Positions 1 to 12,074 of a DNA stretch of 64,000 nucleotides are shown in pieces. The notes under the pieces are model-generated. The model was not told the origin of the DNA and did not search any database. It was given only the letters and a program-made list of their open reading frames with translations. Each line of letters begins with the position of its first letter. Positions within the stretch are counted from its first letter, which is position 1. Origin of the DNA: Phoronis australis (lineage: Eukaryota > Phoronida > Phoronidae); the NCBI GenBank assembly GCA_002633005.1, contig NMRA01000143.1, positions 717,331 through 781,330 of the forward strand, read 5' to 3'. The position numbers and the translations under genes are program-made.

Positions 1-660
1 GCCACTGGGGCTGGTCAAAATGCAGCTTTGATAAAAACATTAACTTGTGGATGTTACAAGTCGTTTCCACTGTGTCAATTAATTGGAGTTATTTTTAAAT
101 TCTTACAAGTTTGATATACCTGTGCAGTAACAGTGCCAGCACAATAACTGAATGTCTGTGCACGGTCACGTGGTATATGTTATCTTGTTAATACAGTCAA
201 TGGGTGCGGTTAATTTCAGCATTCATTTACGCCACAAGGCTCGTGTTCGGGCTGTCAACCGTCGCGAACCCAAAGCAATAGTTTTTGCAACCAATTCAGG
301 TGGTCCTCTTGGTTCAAGTGACCACATTCTCTCCAGAGTATTATGACACTGTTGTGTGTAAAGATTTAAGTGTTCACAACCATCAAAACAGAGATTTGAC
401 TATTTGTTCCTGCAAGTGACACAAGTGCACAGTTCAGAATGTATGTGTTGCCCCAACTGCAACAGAACATTGTACATCACAGAGCGGAATAAATGCTGAA
501 GACTTGCGATCCAAATTTCTTGCTTGCTCAGTGTCAGAAAAAAGTGCAAGCAATGCAAGTGGAAAATATCCTATATTTTGCCAAACTGGGTATGCCAACG
601 AAGAATCCTTGACCTCCCTGGACAACTAAACTGCTCATTAAAGAGTTCCATTGTAATATT

Positions 661-796
661 AGTCATTGAGTCCCCTTGTAATAGTCATTGAGTCCCATTG
701 TAATAGTCATTGAGTCCCCTTGTAATAGTCATTGAGTCCCCTTGTAATAGTCATTGAGTCCCCTTGTAATAGTCATTGAGTCCCCTTGTAATAGTC
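661..796. repeat. 22-bp minisatellite, 6 copies
   Basis: Unit TAGTCATTGAGTCCCCTTGTAA, nearly perfect (one copy has CCCA for CCCC). Downstream of COX5A. Confidence 0.97.
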
Positions 797-1744
797 ACAT
801 AATTTCAGATGTGTTTACACTTGCTGAATAAATACCAACATAACAACACCGTCATTTATAACTATTTTATTTACTTCATCAAATCACGTTTCACAAACTC
901 AAAACAACATGTACAATGTTCTTGGGTGATATTTCATGTCTGGTCTATTGCATGATGGGTAATAGTCACTTAAGGGGGTTCTGCATTTTGAGAATCAGTT
1001 TTCTCTGCTGAACAACATGCATCAAACTGGTCCTCGAAACCAGGGACTCCTGTGACTACTGAGACGGCTTGTAGCAACTCCCACCCACAAGTGATCTAAG
1101 CCGAACGACTACTCTTTTAATTCCTGCACAGAATCAGTTGGTGGAAGTTTGGTAAGCAAGTAGTCTGTCCCTTTTCTCATACACAATAAGTTATTCTTGA
1201 AGATGACTGCCACACATCTAAGCCATACCTGTAATAAACACATTTTTGTCATTAGCTACACAAAGCAAACCAAATTGGGCCTTTTACTCTCACCACATAA
1301 GGTCTGGTAATCTTCCTGCAACCAACAGCAACATAGAAACCTTCAGCCACTCGCGAAAACGTTTCCAAGTTTATTGGGGCTAGCCAAACCTATAACTGCG
1401 TATTTGTAAATGGCTCACATAAACAACGACTGTGACTCGAGTCGGTTATGTAAATAGAATACTATCCTGGTAAGAACAATTATGAAACTAATTTAATGAC
1501 TCTAAAAGACTTGTCCGTTTCCTCTATTGAATAGACGAAATGTTGAATCAATTTGAACTTTTTTCATCTGTGCGGCGATTGTCCGTTTTTTTGATCCTAC
1601 TATGGCCAAAACTGATGTAATTAAAAGATTTCCATTTTTTTAGGCAGATTAACTCGGCGAAATGCAGCTGTACCATATGTGAAGATGTGGTTCAACATCA
1701 CTGAAACGGGACCTGGCTTTAAAATCCATAACCACAAGCAAATA

Positions 1745-1960
1745 GCTCCCACGCGAACGAGCCCCCCCATTTAGCGGAGTGGGCAAAAAGGTCCGCCTCA
1801 GAGAAACAAAAAGTCTGAAAACGAGACAAAAGTCCACTAAAAAGGCAGGAATTCAGCGAAAGCCAAATTTATGGCTCTGAACGTAATCCGTTTTTATAGC
1901 AAAAGGTGCTAATTCTCAAAAATTTGAGTCCCCCTAATTTTTAGGCTGGGTGCTCGCATG
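1745..1960 (-). mobile_element. Family G MITE copy 1
   Basis: Reverse orientation relative to 13009-13217. Shares the internal block TCTGAGGCGGACCTTTTTGC (read on minus) and the terminal CATGCGAGCACCCAGCC (read on minus). Confidence 0.75.
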
Positions 1961-2294
1961 GCTCCATTTACTGTTGATTCCAACTTATTGTGGCCAGTAG
2001 TGTAACACTGCTTAATTTTCAAGAAAAACAAGGCAGAACCACCATTTTACTAATTTGAGTAAGGCTATAGACTAATAATCTAAGTGATGCGCTTCAAAAG
2101 TCACTATTTGTCGACATCGAAAATCCATGAGAGAAGGTGCACTGGGAGACTACACCTGATCACTATTTAGGTGAGTAGCATGTCTGCAATCTTGGCAAAT
2201 CTGGTTCCACACAATGCCGTGTAATGCAAGTTAAAACTACTTGTAATCTGAGGTTGCACAGGGGACTGGATAGAGCTTGTTACCCTTTTGCCGA

Positions 2295-2509
2295 TTCATT
2301 CTCATCTTATCATACCATGAAGTTGTCAATTCATTCTCATCTTATCATAGCATGAAGTTGTCAATTCATTCTCATCTTATCATAGCATGAAGTTGTCAAT
2401 TCATTCTCATCTTATCATAGCATGAAGTTGTCAATTCATTCTCATCTTATCATACCATGAAGTTGTCAATTCATTCTCATCTTATCATAGCATGAAGTTG
2501 TCAATTCAT
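2295..2509. repeat. 35-bp minisatellite, 6 copies
   Basis: The 35-bp unit begins TTCATTCTCATCTTATCATA and ends GAAGTTGTCAA; copies differ only at one C/G site. About 375 bp past the COX5A stop, possibly in its 3' UTR. Confidence 0.97.
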
Positions 2510-2882
2510 GGCCCACCCAATGTAGAGTTCAATAAAACTTTTACACTCTGGCTAATTTTATCAGTGAACGTGTGTTGCCCCAGTGCAGCCAAATAGTAGA
2601 GTTGCCAACAAACAATTAAAAGATCACTGTTTCAAATCCAACCTTATAGCTGGACCTTGCAATAACATTTTCTGCTCCAGTTGTATGAAGTATTCCTCAT
2701 GGGCGATTGTAAAAAATCCGCGGTAGTGTGCGGTAAAAATTCTCTAATTTGAGACAGTGAATAATGTAAAGTGGTATCTTGCTTGTGTGGATTTGAGAAT
2801 CGTGCTGTAAATCAGTCTTTGTAATCATCTTCTATGAAAAACGTCTAGAAAAAGAAAACTCACCTATAAAAACAATTGAGGC

Positions 2883-3029
2883 TCACATGTCATAGACATT
2901 TTTTAACGCTAATTCTGGTTTGTCATAACCAAGTTCTTCTGGCGTTGAGATACCAAGTTCATCCAGTGTGGGCCTGATTTCTTGTAGGATGTAAGGCCAG
3001 ATCTCACCCACTCGAGGGCCGCACTTGTC
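2883..3029 (-). CDS. COX5A: COX5A exon 4 and stop
   Basis: 147 nt, 48 codons plus TGA, acceptor CTCCCAG. Encodes [20 protein letters not shown] and the ISTPEELG signature, then a short extra tail ending NVYDM. Too short for ordinary ORF calling; recognised from the family signature. Confidence 0.95.
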   Translation of the reverse strand, partial: DKCGPRVGEIWPYILQEIRPTLDELGISTPEELGYDKPELALKNVYDM

Positions 3030-6000
3030 CTGGGAGATGCACAACAAAGAGAATTTAGACACATTGCTTATTGATTGACAGATTTATTCAAGAACCATTT
3101 AAAAAACAATAAGACTAATATAATAAAAATACAATAAAAATATAATTAAGATACAAACGCAAGCACAATAGAAAGCATGACAATACGACAGGTTGTAAAA
3201 TGACCAGATGACAAAAAGAAGATAACGCAGGAGACTGTAACACTTATCCAACAAAATTTGGTTTCATTATGTTTTTGATGCTGTTGCTTTGCTTTGAATG
3301 AACTTTTCTTTTTCGTTACATTTTACTTAAAAATACACGGCCACAAGACCTGACTAAAAAAAGACTTGAAAAAAGTCTAAAATCCAATTCTGCAAGGTTT
3401 TTACAGAAAACTTATACTTTTACTGTAGAGTTAAACCTATGGTTTTATGACACTTTATTAAATACAGTCTTGATGATAAGGTTCAACATAACCTTACACA
3501 ATAAACAGACACATAAATAGACATATAAGTGAACACAGACAAATAGTTTCACAGACAAACAAAGTAGTTACATGTCCGACAGCACAGATTTTGTTAAGTG
3601 TCGGCTGTCGGACTGGATCCGACAGATTTTACATTTGTCGAGACATTGGCCAGATTCATTTCTGGGAATGGTGTTGACAACATTTGCCCTCCATTTTTGC
3701 CGCGAACTTGACGATTCGAGGCAAAGAACCACTCTGTTCGAAAGTTTTTTGTTTTCTCTGCCTGTCAATTTAGGCCAAACTTTGATTGCCATACTCCAAT
3801 CCTATTTAGATGGGTGTACACACCAGTGCATGAAAATGCTGCCACTGGGGTACCAACGGACCACCAAAGCTGGCAGGAACAAGGCCTGCTTGGTCTGAAT
3901 TTTTGGAAAACTCCCGGGTTATAGAATCCCGTACAAATCCCTCCTCCAATGGCAAATTTTGTCTGACTGATTTTCAAAATCTCCCGACAGATTTTGACAG
4001 TTCAGGACAATGTCCGGGACCTACAGAAAATAGCAAAATTCCTGCTACAGTAGTGGATTACGATAAGATAGAGCACATAACTGGTGAATATTGATTGCCA
4101 CCAGACAGATGCATTTAGAAACATAAAGAGAACTTACTTTTTGAAAATGTAAACAAAGGGCTCATTTTGTCAGAGGTCATCGCCATCGTGAGTTTGGAAA
4201 CATGGTGGGGTGGGGTGAAATGTGTGACCTTTGATAAAATGAGTTCCCACCAACCAAACTTATGTACACGCTGAAAATCAATGCAGAGGAGTTGATAATA
4301 GCACCAGATCGACACTCGGAAACTACTGTACCTTAATGGCTTCTAGGTAGCGTGTTGTCATGGCGTAGTCGTTGAGTCGTCTACATGCCTTTAGTCCAGC
4401 AATGATGACTTCTGGTTCAGGAACTATATCCATTCCCTAACGTACAAACAAAGACTGTCAAGTCACAAGTCCGTTCCAAGCCACGAACAAACCCCCCATA
4501 AGAAGTGTTTATCCCTTTTAAGTAAGAAACTTTGCATTAGGAAATTGACCACACAACTAATCTTTCAACACCTCATCATACATTTTCAAAATATCTGGAA
4601 TTAAAAAAGGAATTTCAGCACTTGATTTGGTGACCTGCAGGCCACCAATGCGACCTCAGATTGTGTTTGGCGACCAGGGAAACATTCCAAGTCGCCACTA
4701 GTAGTATCTAAGTAAAAAAATAATTCCCTCTAAATACTATTCAAAGTTCGTGTTGACTTCCAAAGTTAAATGACTCACAGGTTTCCTAGATTTATTACCT
4801 TTGATTCACAATTTTTCAGTCGATTTCGTGAAATCACGCATTTGCCACCATGCTCAAATTATGCTGGAAGTAAACAGACATCTAAGTCGGAATTGTTCCG
4901 TAAAAATTGGGCAAGATCGGCGAAATTTGCACCACCAGTCTATGTGGTCATCTGCTTTCTATGTCCGTCCGTGGTGGGAGCACTTGAGATAGAAAAGGTA
5001 CGCCTACACTTAGGCATTTATGAGGAGTACGTAACACTAAGACCTTGACTTTTTTGTTGAACTGTGCAACCCTCTTACCTGCATGTCATTCATAGCCTGA
5101 CGCAGGTCCCAGCCGTCAATATCTGGCCTGTTGAAGTAGTCTATGTACTTCTGTTCCAGGTTGGGATCAGCCTCGGGGAAGTGTTTATGTCTTACGCACA
5201 TTATGGCTGAAGAAATGGAAGAAAAATAAATTACACATGCCAAGGCTGGTGAAATGGACAATACTTATAACTCAATGGAAGAAAAATAGATTGCTCGTTT
5301 GCCTCACACGGGCCATGGTCACAGGAAAGGTCGGTGCTATATTTCACTGGAAAAAAATTATGCCTTACGCACACCATGGCTGAAGTATTGGAAGAAAACT
5401 AAGTCACTTACGCAATTAAAGTTTGTTATCTTCTACATCGACTTGTTCACATCTACTTAAAATCTTTTTGGACCCAAGTGGTCAACAAATCACTATTCCT
5501 ATCACTACTCCACTCGACTCTTTTGAATAACTCAAGAATTTAATGCAGAGTAATTGAGAACCGTGCTTGGTCATCTACTTTCCTGTCTTACCTGCTAATA
5601 AAGAAAAGTTTAAATGACTGCTAGGGCCCCTGTTCTTTGACAGACCTTAGTGCGCTTCTCCAGTGACCTAGTTACGGGACCTCGATTGAAATTGAAAAGT
5701 CAAAAATAATGCACCAGCTTGAATCGAAATAAAAGCGAAGGCATTGTTTCTTTTCATATTTTTCAAGCTGAATACATTAGCTATAAAAGTACTTGTAATT
5801 CTTTAATTAAAATTAAGTTACCGATGAAAAAAAGTTGGAAAATAAAATCTCAGTGCTTGTTTCGAACTTGGTTCAGGTGCCTCCGTTCCACTGAAGTGAA
5901 TGGGTTAGTCTTGTGGATTGATGCTAGAACGCACCGAGATCAGTTAAACCAGCCACAAAGTTCCAGTCCACAAAAAGCTGCTGTGTCATTTTATTGCCAA

Positions 6001-8279
6001 TTTTCAACCACAGTACAGTCCAACAGTCCTTTTTGTTTACTATGCTTTGACTCCAGTAGTTTTTAGCCAATTCTGGTGTGTTTCGAACTATATTTTTCAA
6101 GCGACTCATTTTTGACACACTTGACTCCCTTTCAATGCAATCAACCACCTGAGAATCATGGAAAACAAGGAATATTAACAGACACCAATCGAGGTATGAG
6201 TATTTTTATAAAGAGGATAAAATTTTCTACAAAATCAACACAATTTGAACATTTAAACATAGTTGCGCAATTAGTTAGTGACTCGAATTTGAAATAACGA
6301 CAGTACTTGAAACGGTGGCACTGCCTAGTTTAGTAGTAGACACACAGTGACGGTGTAGCTCCTATAGGAACTTCGGAAGCTTTTCAGCGAATTATGCCTC
6401 ACACTCACTAAATCATCACATTGTAATAAATACCTTTTGCACATAGAGGACACCTTAGGAGGGCGTCGAAGCATTTAAATTCCTTCAAACTCTACGAAAT
6501 ACTCCCGTTACCAAACTTTTTCCTTTGAGCAGTCCCTCGTTCAGTTCCCGAAATAGGTAACTGGCCATTTTTACACTGCGCACACCAGGGGATATGACGT
6601 CATACCAACTGCCGCGCGCAATGTTAAAGATGACGAGTTTCCGATTTTGGGAACTGAATGAGGGACTGCTCAAAGAAAGAGTTTGATAACAGTGACTTCG
6701 ATGTTTTAGTCACTGTGAGGCATAACTCACCGAAGGCTTCCAGCGTATGAAGCTCCTATAGGTAGCAACGTGACAAAGTCTTATCTCACCGCTGATTGGC
6801 TTTTCCCAGATGTAGCGTAATGGCAATTATCGGTTATTCAGCCATTGTTTTAAGGTGGCTCTAATATTTTCACTCTGTCTCCTCCAGAAACCAGGAAACC
6901 ACATAATTGATGACGTAGACCGTGAATTCTTCTGGGCATATGTCATTTTTTTCTTGAGTTTTCATTATTGTTAAAGCATGTGACTGGTAAGAAGTTGGGA
7001 AAATTTTCTTCTTTCTCTTTTTATATCTCTTGCAACTGCTCACCAAATTTCATTTCATTCAATTCACCGTATCATGATGTGCTAAATCCGTGAAAGTTAA
7101 GACCCGAGGCAGGCATTCTCCCCGACCAGCCATAACTGATCAGTGTCAGCATGGCAGTTTATGGTTAACAATTACTCTTAAAATAGGTACATTGACTAGT
7201 TTATGTAAATTAATAGCAGAATTGATCAACTTGGATGACGTTCCATACATTTTCATTTCTATTTTTTGGATATCTATGACTTTGTAAGGCTTAGTATAGG
7301 TAATTTCTGGCCGGCAAATTTTGGTCACGTGACCAAACCATAGAGATTTTATTGGCTCAAAACCTGAATTATTTGATAATGTTTAAAGTGCGATTTTTGG
7401 CTAGGTTTTCTTCACAATATTTCCACGTTTTACCGTTTTTTATGAAACAAACCCACAGTTTGCCAATTCCATATGACAATAGTGTTTTTTTTGATTTTTT
7501 CATTCAAGAAAGTTATTGTGAAAAACTAATTTTGGGTCACATAAATGCGCCTTTACTCCCATGTATTCAGTGGACTAAAATAAAGGGCTAATTATCGCTC
7601 TTCAAACGTTCATAAAAAGTAACGGCTTAACGGATTTTTTTTGTTTGAATCTGCTTTTGATGTTTTTTTAAATCTATGTATTTATAAATATTAAATAAGA
7701 AGCTGATTTTTTTGTCACGTCCCTATTAAGGTGCTACACAGTCTCTATTGACTCTATTCAGCTAGAGCCGGTGGTTAATGTCTAGTTCAGTAGGACACTA
7801 GTCGGATATAATGGACCCTGATTTAGAGAACCAGTTTCATCCACTAAATATCGGCTGTTATTAAGTGATTGCCTGGTTCTCTAAGTCAAGGTCCATTAAC
7901 ATATCCGACTAGTGCCGTTCAGTAGTTGGTCGTGTTAATTATTGCAAACATTCGTGAACGAACAAACCAGGAAGTCTGCGCTGAAAAATCGGAAGATATC
8001 GATAAGATGCGGCGCATTTATGCAAATTTTCAGACAGCAAGTGTGTCCTGCCAAACGCGGGACAGTTGAGTTGACAAGTGTGCATTAGTAAGCCGCTGAG
8101 CCATGACTCGTGAGCGTACGTGACTCCGGAGAAATTTCGCCAAGTGGCCAAGGTCAGTAGAAAGATAACTAAAATCAAAGAAGTTTTGCTATACACTTAC
8201 GCATAACTTTACGCTGGATATTTGACTTAACAGCAGAGTTGACAGCACACCCTGTCCTCTGCGCAATTACCCGAAACAT
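2883..8279 (-). CDS. COX5A: Cytochrome c oxidase subunit 5A, complete gene, 4 coding exons
   Basis: Nuclear-encoded subunit of mitochondrial complex IV, on the matrix side of the inner membrane. The coding exons are 8279-8201, 5206-5079, 4436-4332 and 3029-2883, all with GT-AG introns and compatible phases. They join into 152 codons, close to the 150 aa of the human protein. Family blocks seen directly are [49 protein letters not shown] and ISTPEELG. Residues 1-26 contain Arg, Lys and Ser/Thr but no acidic residue, as expected of a mitochondrial presequence. MFRV at 8279 is chosen as start because it opens the presequence; an in-frame Met at 8393 lies upstream in what reads as 5' UTR. The end carries about ten residues ([11 protein letters not shown]) more than human. 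JTB lies head-to-head, 675 bp away. Confidence 0.96.
4332..4436 (-). CDS. COX5A: COX5A exon 3
   Basis: 105 nt, exactly 35 codons, acceptor TTAG and donor GTACAG. Encodes the most conserved stretch of the family, [19 protein letters not shown] followed by RYLEAIK. Confidence 0.96.
5079..5206 (-). CDS. COX5A: COX5A exon 2
   Basis: 128 nt, acceptor TTCTTCAG, donor GTAAGA. Encodes the start of the mature domain, including [20 protein letters not shown] and the [11 protein letters not shown] helix. Phase 1 to phase 0. Confidence 0.95.
6359..6762. mobile_element. Foldback-type inverted-repeat element (family I)
   Basis: About 404 bp. The outer arms pair CTCCTATAGGAACTTC with GAAGCTCCTATAGG and TTATGCCTCAC with GTGAGGCATAA. 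Inner arms at about 6508-6550 and 6640-6688 share TTTGAGCAGTCCCTC. In the COX5A first intron. Confidence 0.7.
7793..7916. mobile_element. Family C MITE copy 1 with perfect 8-bp target duplication
   Basis: 124-bp palindromic element with ends CACTAGTCGGATAT. Flanked by GTTCAGTA at 7785-7792 and 7917-7924. An 8-bp duplication is typical of hAT-superfamily insertion. In the COX5A first intron. Confidence 0.9.
8201..8279 (-). CDS. COX5A: COX5A exon 1 (presequence)
   Basis: 79 nt from ATG to a consensus GTAAGT donor; ends in phase 1. Encodes the basic mitochondrial presequence [10 protein letters not shown] through RKVM. Confidence 0.9.
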
Positions 8280-8323
8280 TTTGAATTTTTCTCTTAGATG
8301 TGACTTGTGGCCCACAACCGACA

Positions 8324-8355
8324 AAGATGGCGGAAATGTACTACGATCCGGAAGT
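8324..8355 (-). promoter_or_regulatory. COX5A core promoter / 5' UTR motifs (YY1-like and ETS/GABP-like)
   Basis: Between 45 and 76 bp upstream of the COX5A ATG are AAGATGGCGGAA (8324-8335), a YY1-type motif, and CCGGAAGT (8348-8355), an ETS/GABP (NRF-2) core. GABP and YY1 are known regulators of mammalian cytochrome oxidase genes. That these sites function here is inference. A short plus-strand ORF starting at the ATG within the YY1 motif (8327) has no recognisable product. Confidence 0.5.
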
Positions 8356-8608
8356 AGGGTATGCGCCTGTGCAAAGCAGACGGTAGTCAACATCCGGTCA
8401 TGTACTGAGTCATTTGATTGAGTTCCACGTAGGTTTTTTTGCGAAAGTACAGCGTATTTCTCCGTTTTGGACCTCTGTATCCACTTTAGGAATTACACTG
8501 AGGTTCATGAGTGTCAAAATATTTTTTCCATTGCGTGGTTGACGATCTGAATAGACCCGAGTTGTTTCTGTTCAGTCGATTGTTCACTCATTCACTGATT
8601 CAGCCAGG

Positions 8609-8759
8609 CGTGCGTTCAGTAGACGTTAGGACCTACGCTAGGACCTAGCTAAAACCTAGTCAAAGTCACGTGTTGTCATTTAAAATGCACGGCAATATCT
8701 CACGTAATCTCGCGAAGTCTTGCTTTTTAGCGAGGTCCTAGTGTTACTGAACGGGAGGC
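8609..8759 (+). mobile_element. Family A MITE copy 1, COX5A-JTB spacer
   Basis: About 151 bp. Ends CGTTCAGTA near the left and TTACTGAACGGGAGG on the right, with an inner inverted TAGGACCT/AGGTCCTA. Flanked by CAGG on both sides. Lies between the two gene starts, 196 bp from the JTB ATG. Confidence 0.85.
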
Positions 8760-8954
8760 AGGATTCAGTTCAGTTAGCATCGGTCGGATTAATCAGTCTT
8801 CATACGAGTCTACTTCTTGCGACTTCGATTTACTCATCAGTTTTGTTTTTAAAATCCTTTCAGGTGGAAACAGAAAGATGTAGTTCATTTTCAAGGCACG
8901 GTTGGTGTGTGACACTAGATGCTTTCAGGGTTCATCAGGAGTATTCTGAGGAAA

Positions 8955-9010
8955 ATGATTGAGTTCTGTACAGTGAGGCGGATGATTGTAGTCCTCTTCA
9001 TACTTGGAAT
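8955..9010 (+). CDS. JTB: JTB exon 1 (start of signal peptide)
   Basis: 56 nt, 18 codons plus 2 nt, ending at a perfect GTAAGT donor. Encodes MIEFCTVRRMIVVLFILG. Phase 2 matches the next exon. Confidence 0.8.
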
Positions 9011-11881
9011 GTAAGTTACAAGAGACATTGACAATTGACATCATGGCGATTCAGGGTCTTTTGTAGACCACTTCCTATACATTTGCAAGCTAACGGTTGA
9101 GGGGTAGGCAAACGGCTTACCACTACTCACACTACTGGCCATTTTTACACTGCGCGCACTCCTGGCATGCCTAGTCTAAAAAGGAGCACGTGCAGTGTAA
9201 AAATGGCCAGTTGTCGATTTGGACAACTGAGCGAAGTCTTGAAAAAAATAGTTTAAATACGGAAGTATTTGTTCAAGTTGGAAGGAATTAAAGACATGAG
9301 CGGCCTCTTAAGGTGTCCCTCTATGCGCAAAAGATATTTATAACAACGTGACTTTGATGTTTTAATCAGTGTGATGCTTAATTCGCCGAAAAGCTTCTGG
9401 CTTTTGAAGCGCCAATAGGAGTGTCGCCGTCTCTACTGGGGCCAGTCGAGACAGTGGATTGTCTTTACTGGGAGTACACAGTACAACCATCTGAACTGGA
9501 CCAGCACAGCTGTCACAGAAGCCGATCATCCCATAGGGCCTTGCATCATACCCCGGACGCTTTTCAACAAATTGTGCCTCACACTGACTCAGTCATAAAC
9601 ATCACATTTTTACTAATTACTTTTTCAGCATATAGTTACAATTCGGAGACTGTTGATTCCTTCCAACTTCAAGAAATATTTGCGTAATTAAGACTTGTTT
9701 TCACTACGTCTCTTCGTTCGCCATTGATGCCATCTTGTCCAGGGACAAGAGGGGGCGACACTGGGCCTGGTGGCCAAGTTTCAAGCTCTAATGCATTCTG
9801 GCAGACTACCATGGTAACTTGCAATTAGTGATTGGCTTCTTTCAGGTGTCGTGGAGGTTGATCTTGATGTGATTTAAAGATTTTGTATGTAATCAAAACA
9901 GAGATGGCCCATTTCCCAATTATGTTAACTGAACAATGTACTATTCAGAAAGAAATGTTGATTGTGGGAGTATTCGTATGAGACCCCAAGTGGCTCCAAA
10001 TTTGTCGGGAACGCTGAAGAAGAAGAAGCTCCAAATGTGTCCATTTATACTTTAAAGATAAAGCCAGGGTTATGCATAATTTGCAGAAAGTCGTTCAGCA
10101 TACAGTCTACATTAGGGTGTGCCATCGCCTACGCTGGGAGCTTAGGGTAAAAATGTTTGTAAGGTATCGTCATGTAAAATACGCTTGAAACGTTATTTGC
10201 AGGGATAATCCTGACAAGGCTTTCACTGTACCCTTTGAGTGCGTCTGATGATGAAACGTGAACCTTTTTTCAAAACGTTGTAAGTGTTTTGAATTGAAGC
10301 GCAACCATGGATAGGTTGCAGACCCATGTCTCCAAAGTAACATACTGCGTTACTGTATAACAGCAACTTGACCGGGGTCATAAAACAGTCACGTGCGTCA
10401 TTGGTTATGAATACCCTGTGAAATTGAGAAACCATTTTGGATGAACTGTTTTTGAAATCCTATTAATTTTTAAAATCATTTTTTCTCCTTAGAATTTCCA
10501 TGCTGATTATGGTGACAGAAAACAAACTCTCTTCCTCTGTGCCGGAGCATAAAGATGTAACGCTGAAAACTACGATTGGAGAGAAGAATGCAAAAAATGA
10601 CAAGTGCTGGGAGAATGAAAACTTCACAACAATGGTGGACTGTGCACCTTGTAAATCCCTTCAAATGGTGAGACATTACAGAGCAAAACTGTGTGTGGTG
10701 AGAGGTGCTGAATTCATGTTGCCTGGGTGGCAGTTTAGCTGAAGCACCGCAAGTGAAAATTCTCCTCAAGTTCTTGTCAATAAAGGTGCATCTAGTCATG
10801 TGCTTCATGTAAAGGAGGTCACATCTAAAATCTGTGGAATAGTCACAAAATGACTAAATTGGGGTTTGAAGTGTTTAACAATTTTCTATGCTAGATAAAA
10901 GTAATACAGTTTTATTAATTGCTTGTAAAAATTCTTGTTGGAACTTAGTGGGCTTTAATTCTTGAAGTAATGTTGATGTTACATTCCAGCAACTAAATGT
11001 GTCCTTTTGCAAGGAAACTGGATATTACTCCAAAGTTAGATGTGAAAAAAGCAGAACAGAAGCATTTATGAGGTATGTGTGAATGGAGGTATGTGCGAAT
11101 GGAGGTGTGTGTCTATGGAGGTGTGTGCCAATGTTGAACATCAGACATAATATTCTTCAGTGTGTCAAGAACCCAAAATGCTTGATGCAGTCTTCAATAT
11201 GTGTTTGACTTAGAGTAAAAGGGACAAGTTGGAACACTCAGCCAGTGATCAGTAGCAACTTGACGGCATCATTAGCAAATGAAGTTTAATTTACAAAAAA
11301 TCGTGATTTCCCTTGTTCAATCTATTGTGATATAGGCAGTTCATGCAGTCATGTTAACCTGTTTTTCTTGTTTACATACTTGATTGTCATAACAAACATT
11401 AGTTTTTATTGTATTTTTATGGCTGTAAATTATTGTGTAGAGCCATAATGTTCAACTTATAACTTTGACAAATAAGTTTGAAGTTTGAGACTGCTTAAGT
11501 GAACTAAATAGCATCTTCGAAGTCAATCTCGGACTTAATGCAGTCGTTGAAAACCTGAAGTGCCTACTTGCCTCATACCAGAACACCAGCAATTAACTTA
11601 TGTGGCAAAAACAAAATCAAAACTAACTCAAAACTCACGATTGAATTACTTGCATGTCTCAACAAAATAGTCACACTGGTTCTGAGACTATGATGTGAAT
11701 GTACTTGGTTTCTTCCAGTTGTACTCAAGTAGGGAAGTTGGAAGCTAGGGACTTCTGGATCTTTGAGAGTGTCACGTTTGTTGTTGGATTAGTGTCCTAC
11801 GCAGTTGTATTTTACCGACAACGCATGCTAGATCAACAGTTAGCAGACAGAATCAACAAGCAGATTGCTGCCGGTGTGTAG
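8955..11881 (+). CDS. JTB: JTB (jumping translocation breakpoint) protein, complete gene, 4 exons
   Basis: Small type I membrane protein conserved in animals; in human it is linked to mitochondria and cytokinesis. Exons 8955-9010, 10493-10667, 10990-11072 and 11719-11881 join in frame to 158 codons (human 146). Residues about 8-27 form a hydrophobic signal segment. The ectodomain has six cysteines (residues 57, 69, 72, 84, 95, 106) with C-x11-C-x2-C-x11-C-x10-C-x10-C spacing, nearly identical to human JTB. A transmembrane segment (about 118-137) begins FWIFESVTF and is followed by the basic tail YRQRMLDQQLADRINKQI, the family's most conserved end. The start is the only ATG that opens a signal peptide before a clean GTAAGT donor. 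Sequons occur at NFT (60-62) and NVS (80-82). Confidence 0.93.
9135..9210. repeat. 76-bp palindrome in JTB intron 1
   Basis: Both ends carry CTGGCCATTTTTACACTGC in inverted orientation, a perfect 19-bp stem. One arm also occurs at about 6563-6581 inside the 6359-6762 element. Confidence 0.85.
9290..9700. mobile_element. Rearranged family I relic in JTB intron 1
   Basis: Contains arm-like pieces of the 6359-6762 element (for example CGCCGAAAAGCTTCTGGC near 9383 and TTGTGCCTCACACTGACTC near 9570) in a different order. Boundaries are uncertain. Confidence 0.4.
10493..10667 (+). CDS. JTB: JTB exon 2
   Basis: 175 nt between acceptor TTCTCCTTAG and donor GTGAGA. Encodes the polar stalk and the first three ectodomain cysteines (CWENENF, then CAPC). 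Ends in phase 0. Confidence 0.92.
10990..11072 (+). CDS. JTB: JTB exon 3
   Basis: 83 nt, acceptor TTCCAG, donor GTATGT. Encodes cysteines four and five in the FCKETGYYSKVRCEKS block. Ends in phase 2. Short 15-bp tandem repeats follow in the intron. Confidence 0.92.
11719..11881 (+). CDS. JTB: JTB exon 4 and stop
   Basis: 163 nt, acceptor TTCTTCCAG, ending at TAG. Encodes the last ectodomain cysteine, the transmembrane helix and the conserved basic tail. Confidence 0.95.
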
Positions 11882-12074
11882 CAGCGCAAGGTATGGGAAA
11901 TGGAGGCTTTTTACAGGTGGGTTGCTAAACTCGCCGGATACTCTTCGACAACTTATCAGGATGTTGAAGATGTGCAAGGATACCTGGAGCATTGTGGAGG
12001 AGGTCGTTCTTCTAAGAGGAGGATTATCACACACAAAGACACATTTGTCCATGTTGAAAATGCTGTGAGGATGT

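Larger units (their letters stand above)
1..2882. other. Gene-free 3' flank of COX5A
   Basis: No coding region recognised. Holds two minisatellites (661-796, 2295-2509) and one family G MITE (about 1745-1960). The longest ORFs, at 152-346 and 434-625, have no family features. Confidence 0.7.

Noticed and set aside
661-796. CRISPR-like array
   Set aside because: Contiguous identical 22-bp units with no spacers, in a eukaryotic genome.
8327-8386. Plus-strand ORF MAEMYYDPEVGYAP in the COX5A 5' region
   Set aside because: Overlaps the COX5A promoter motifs and stops after 19 codons; no downstream exon in frame was recognised.
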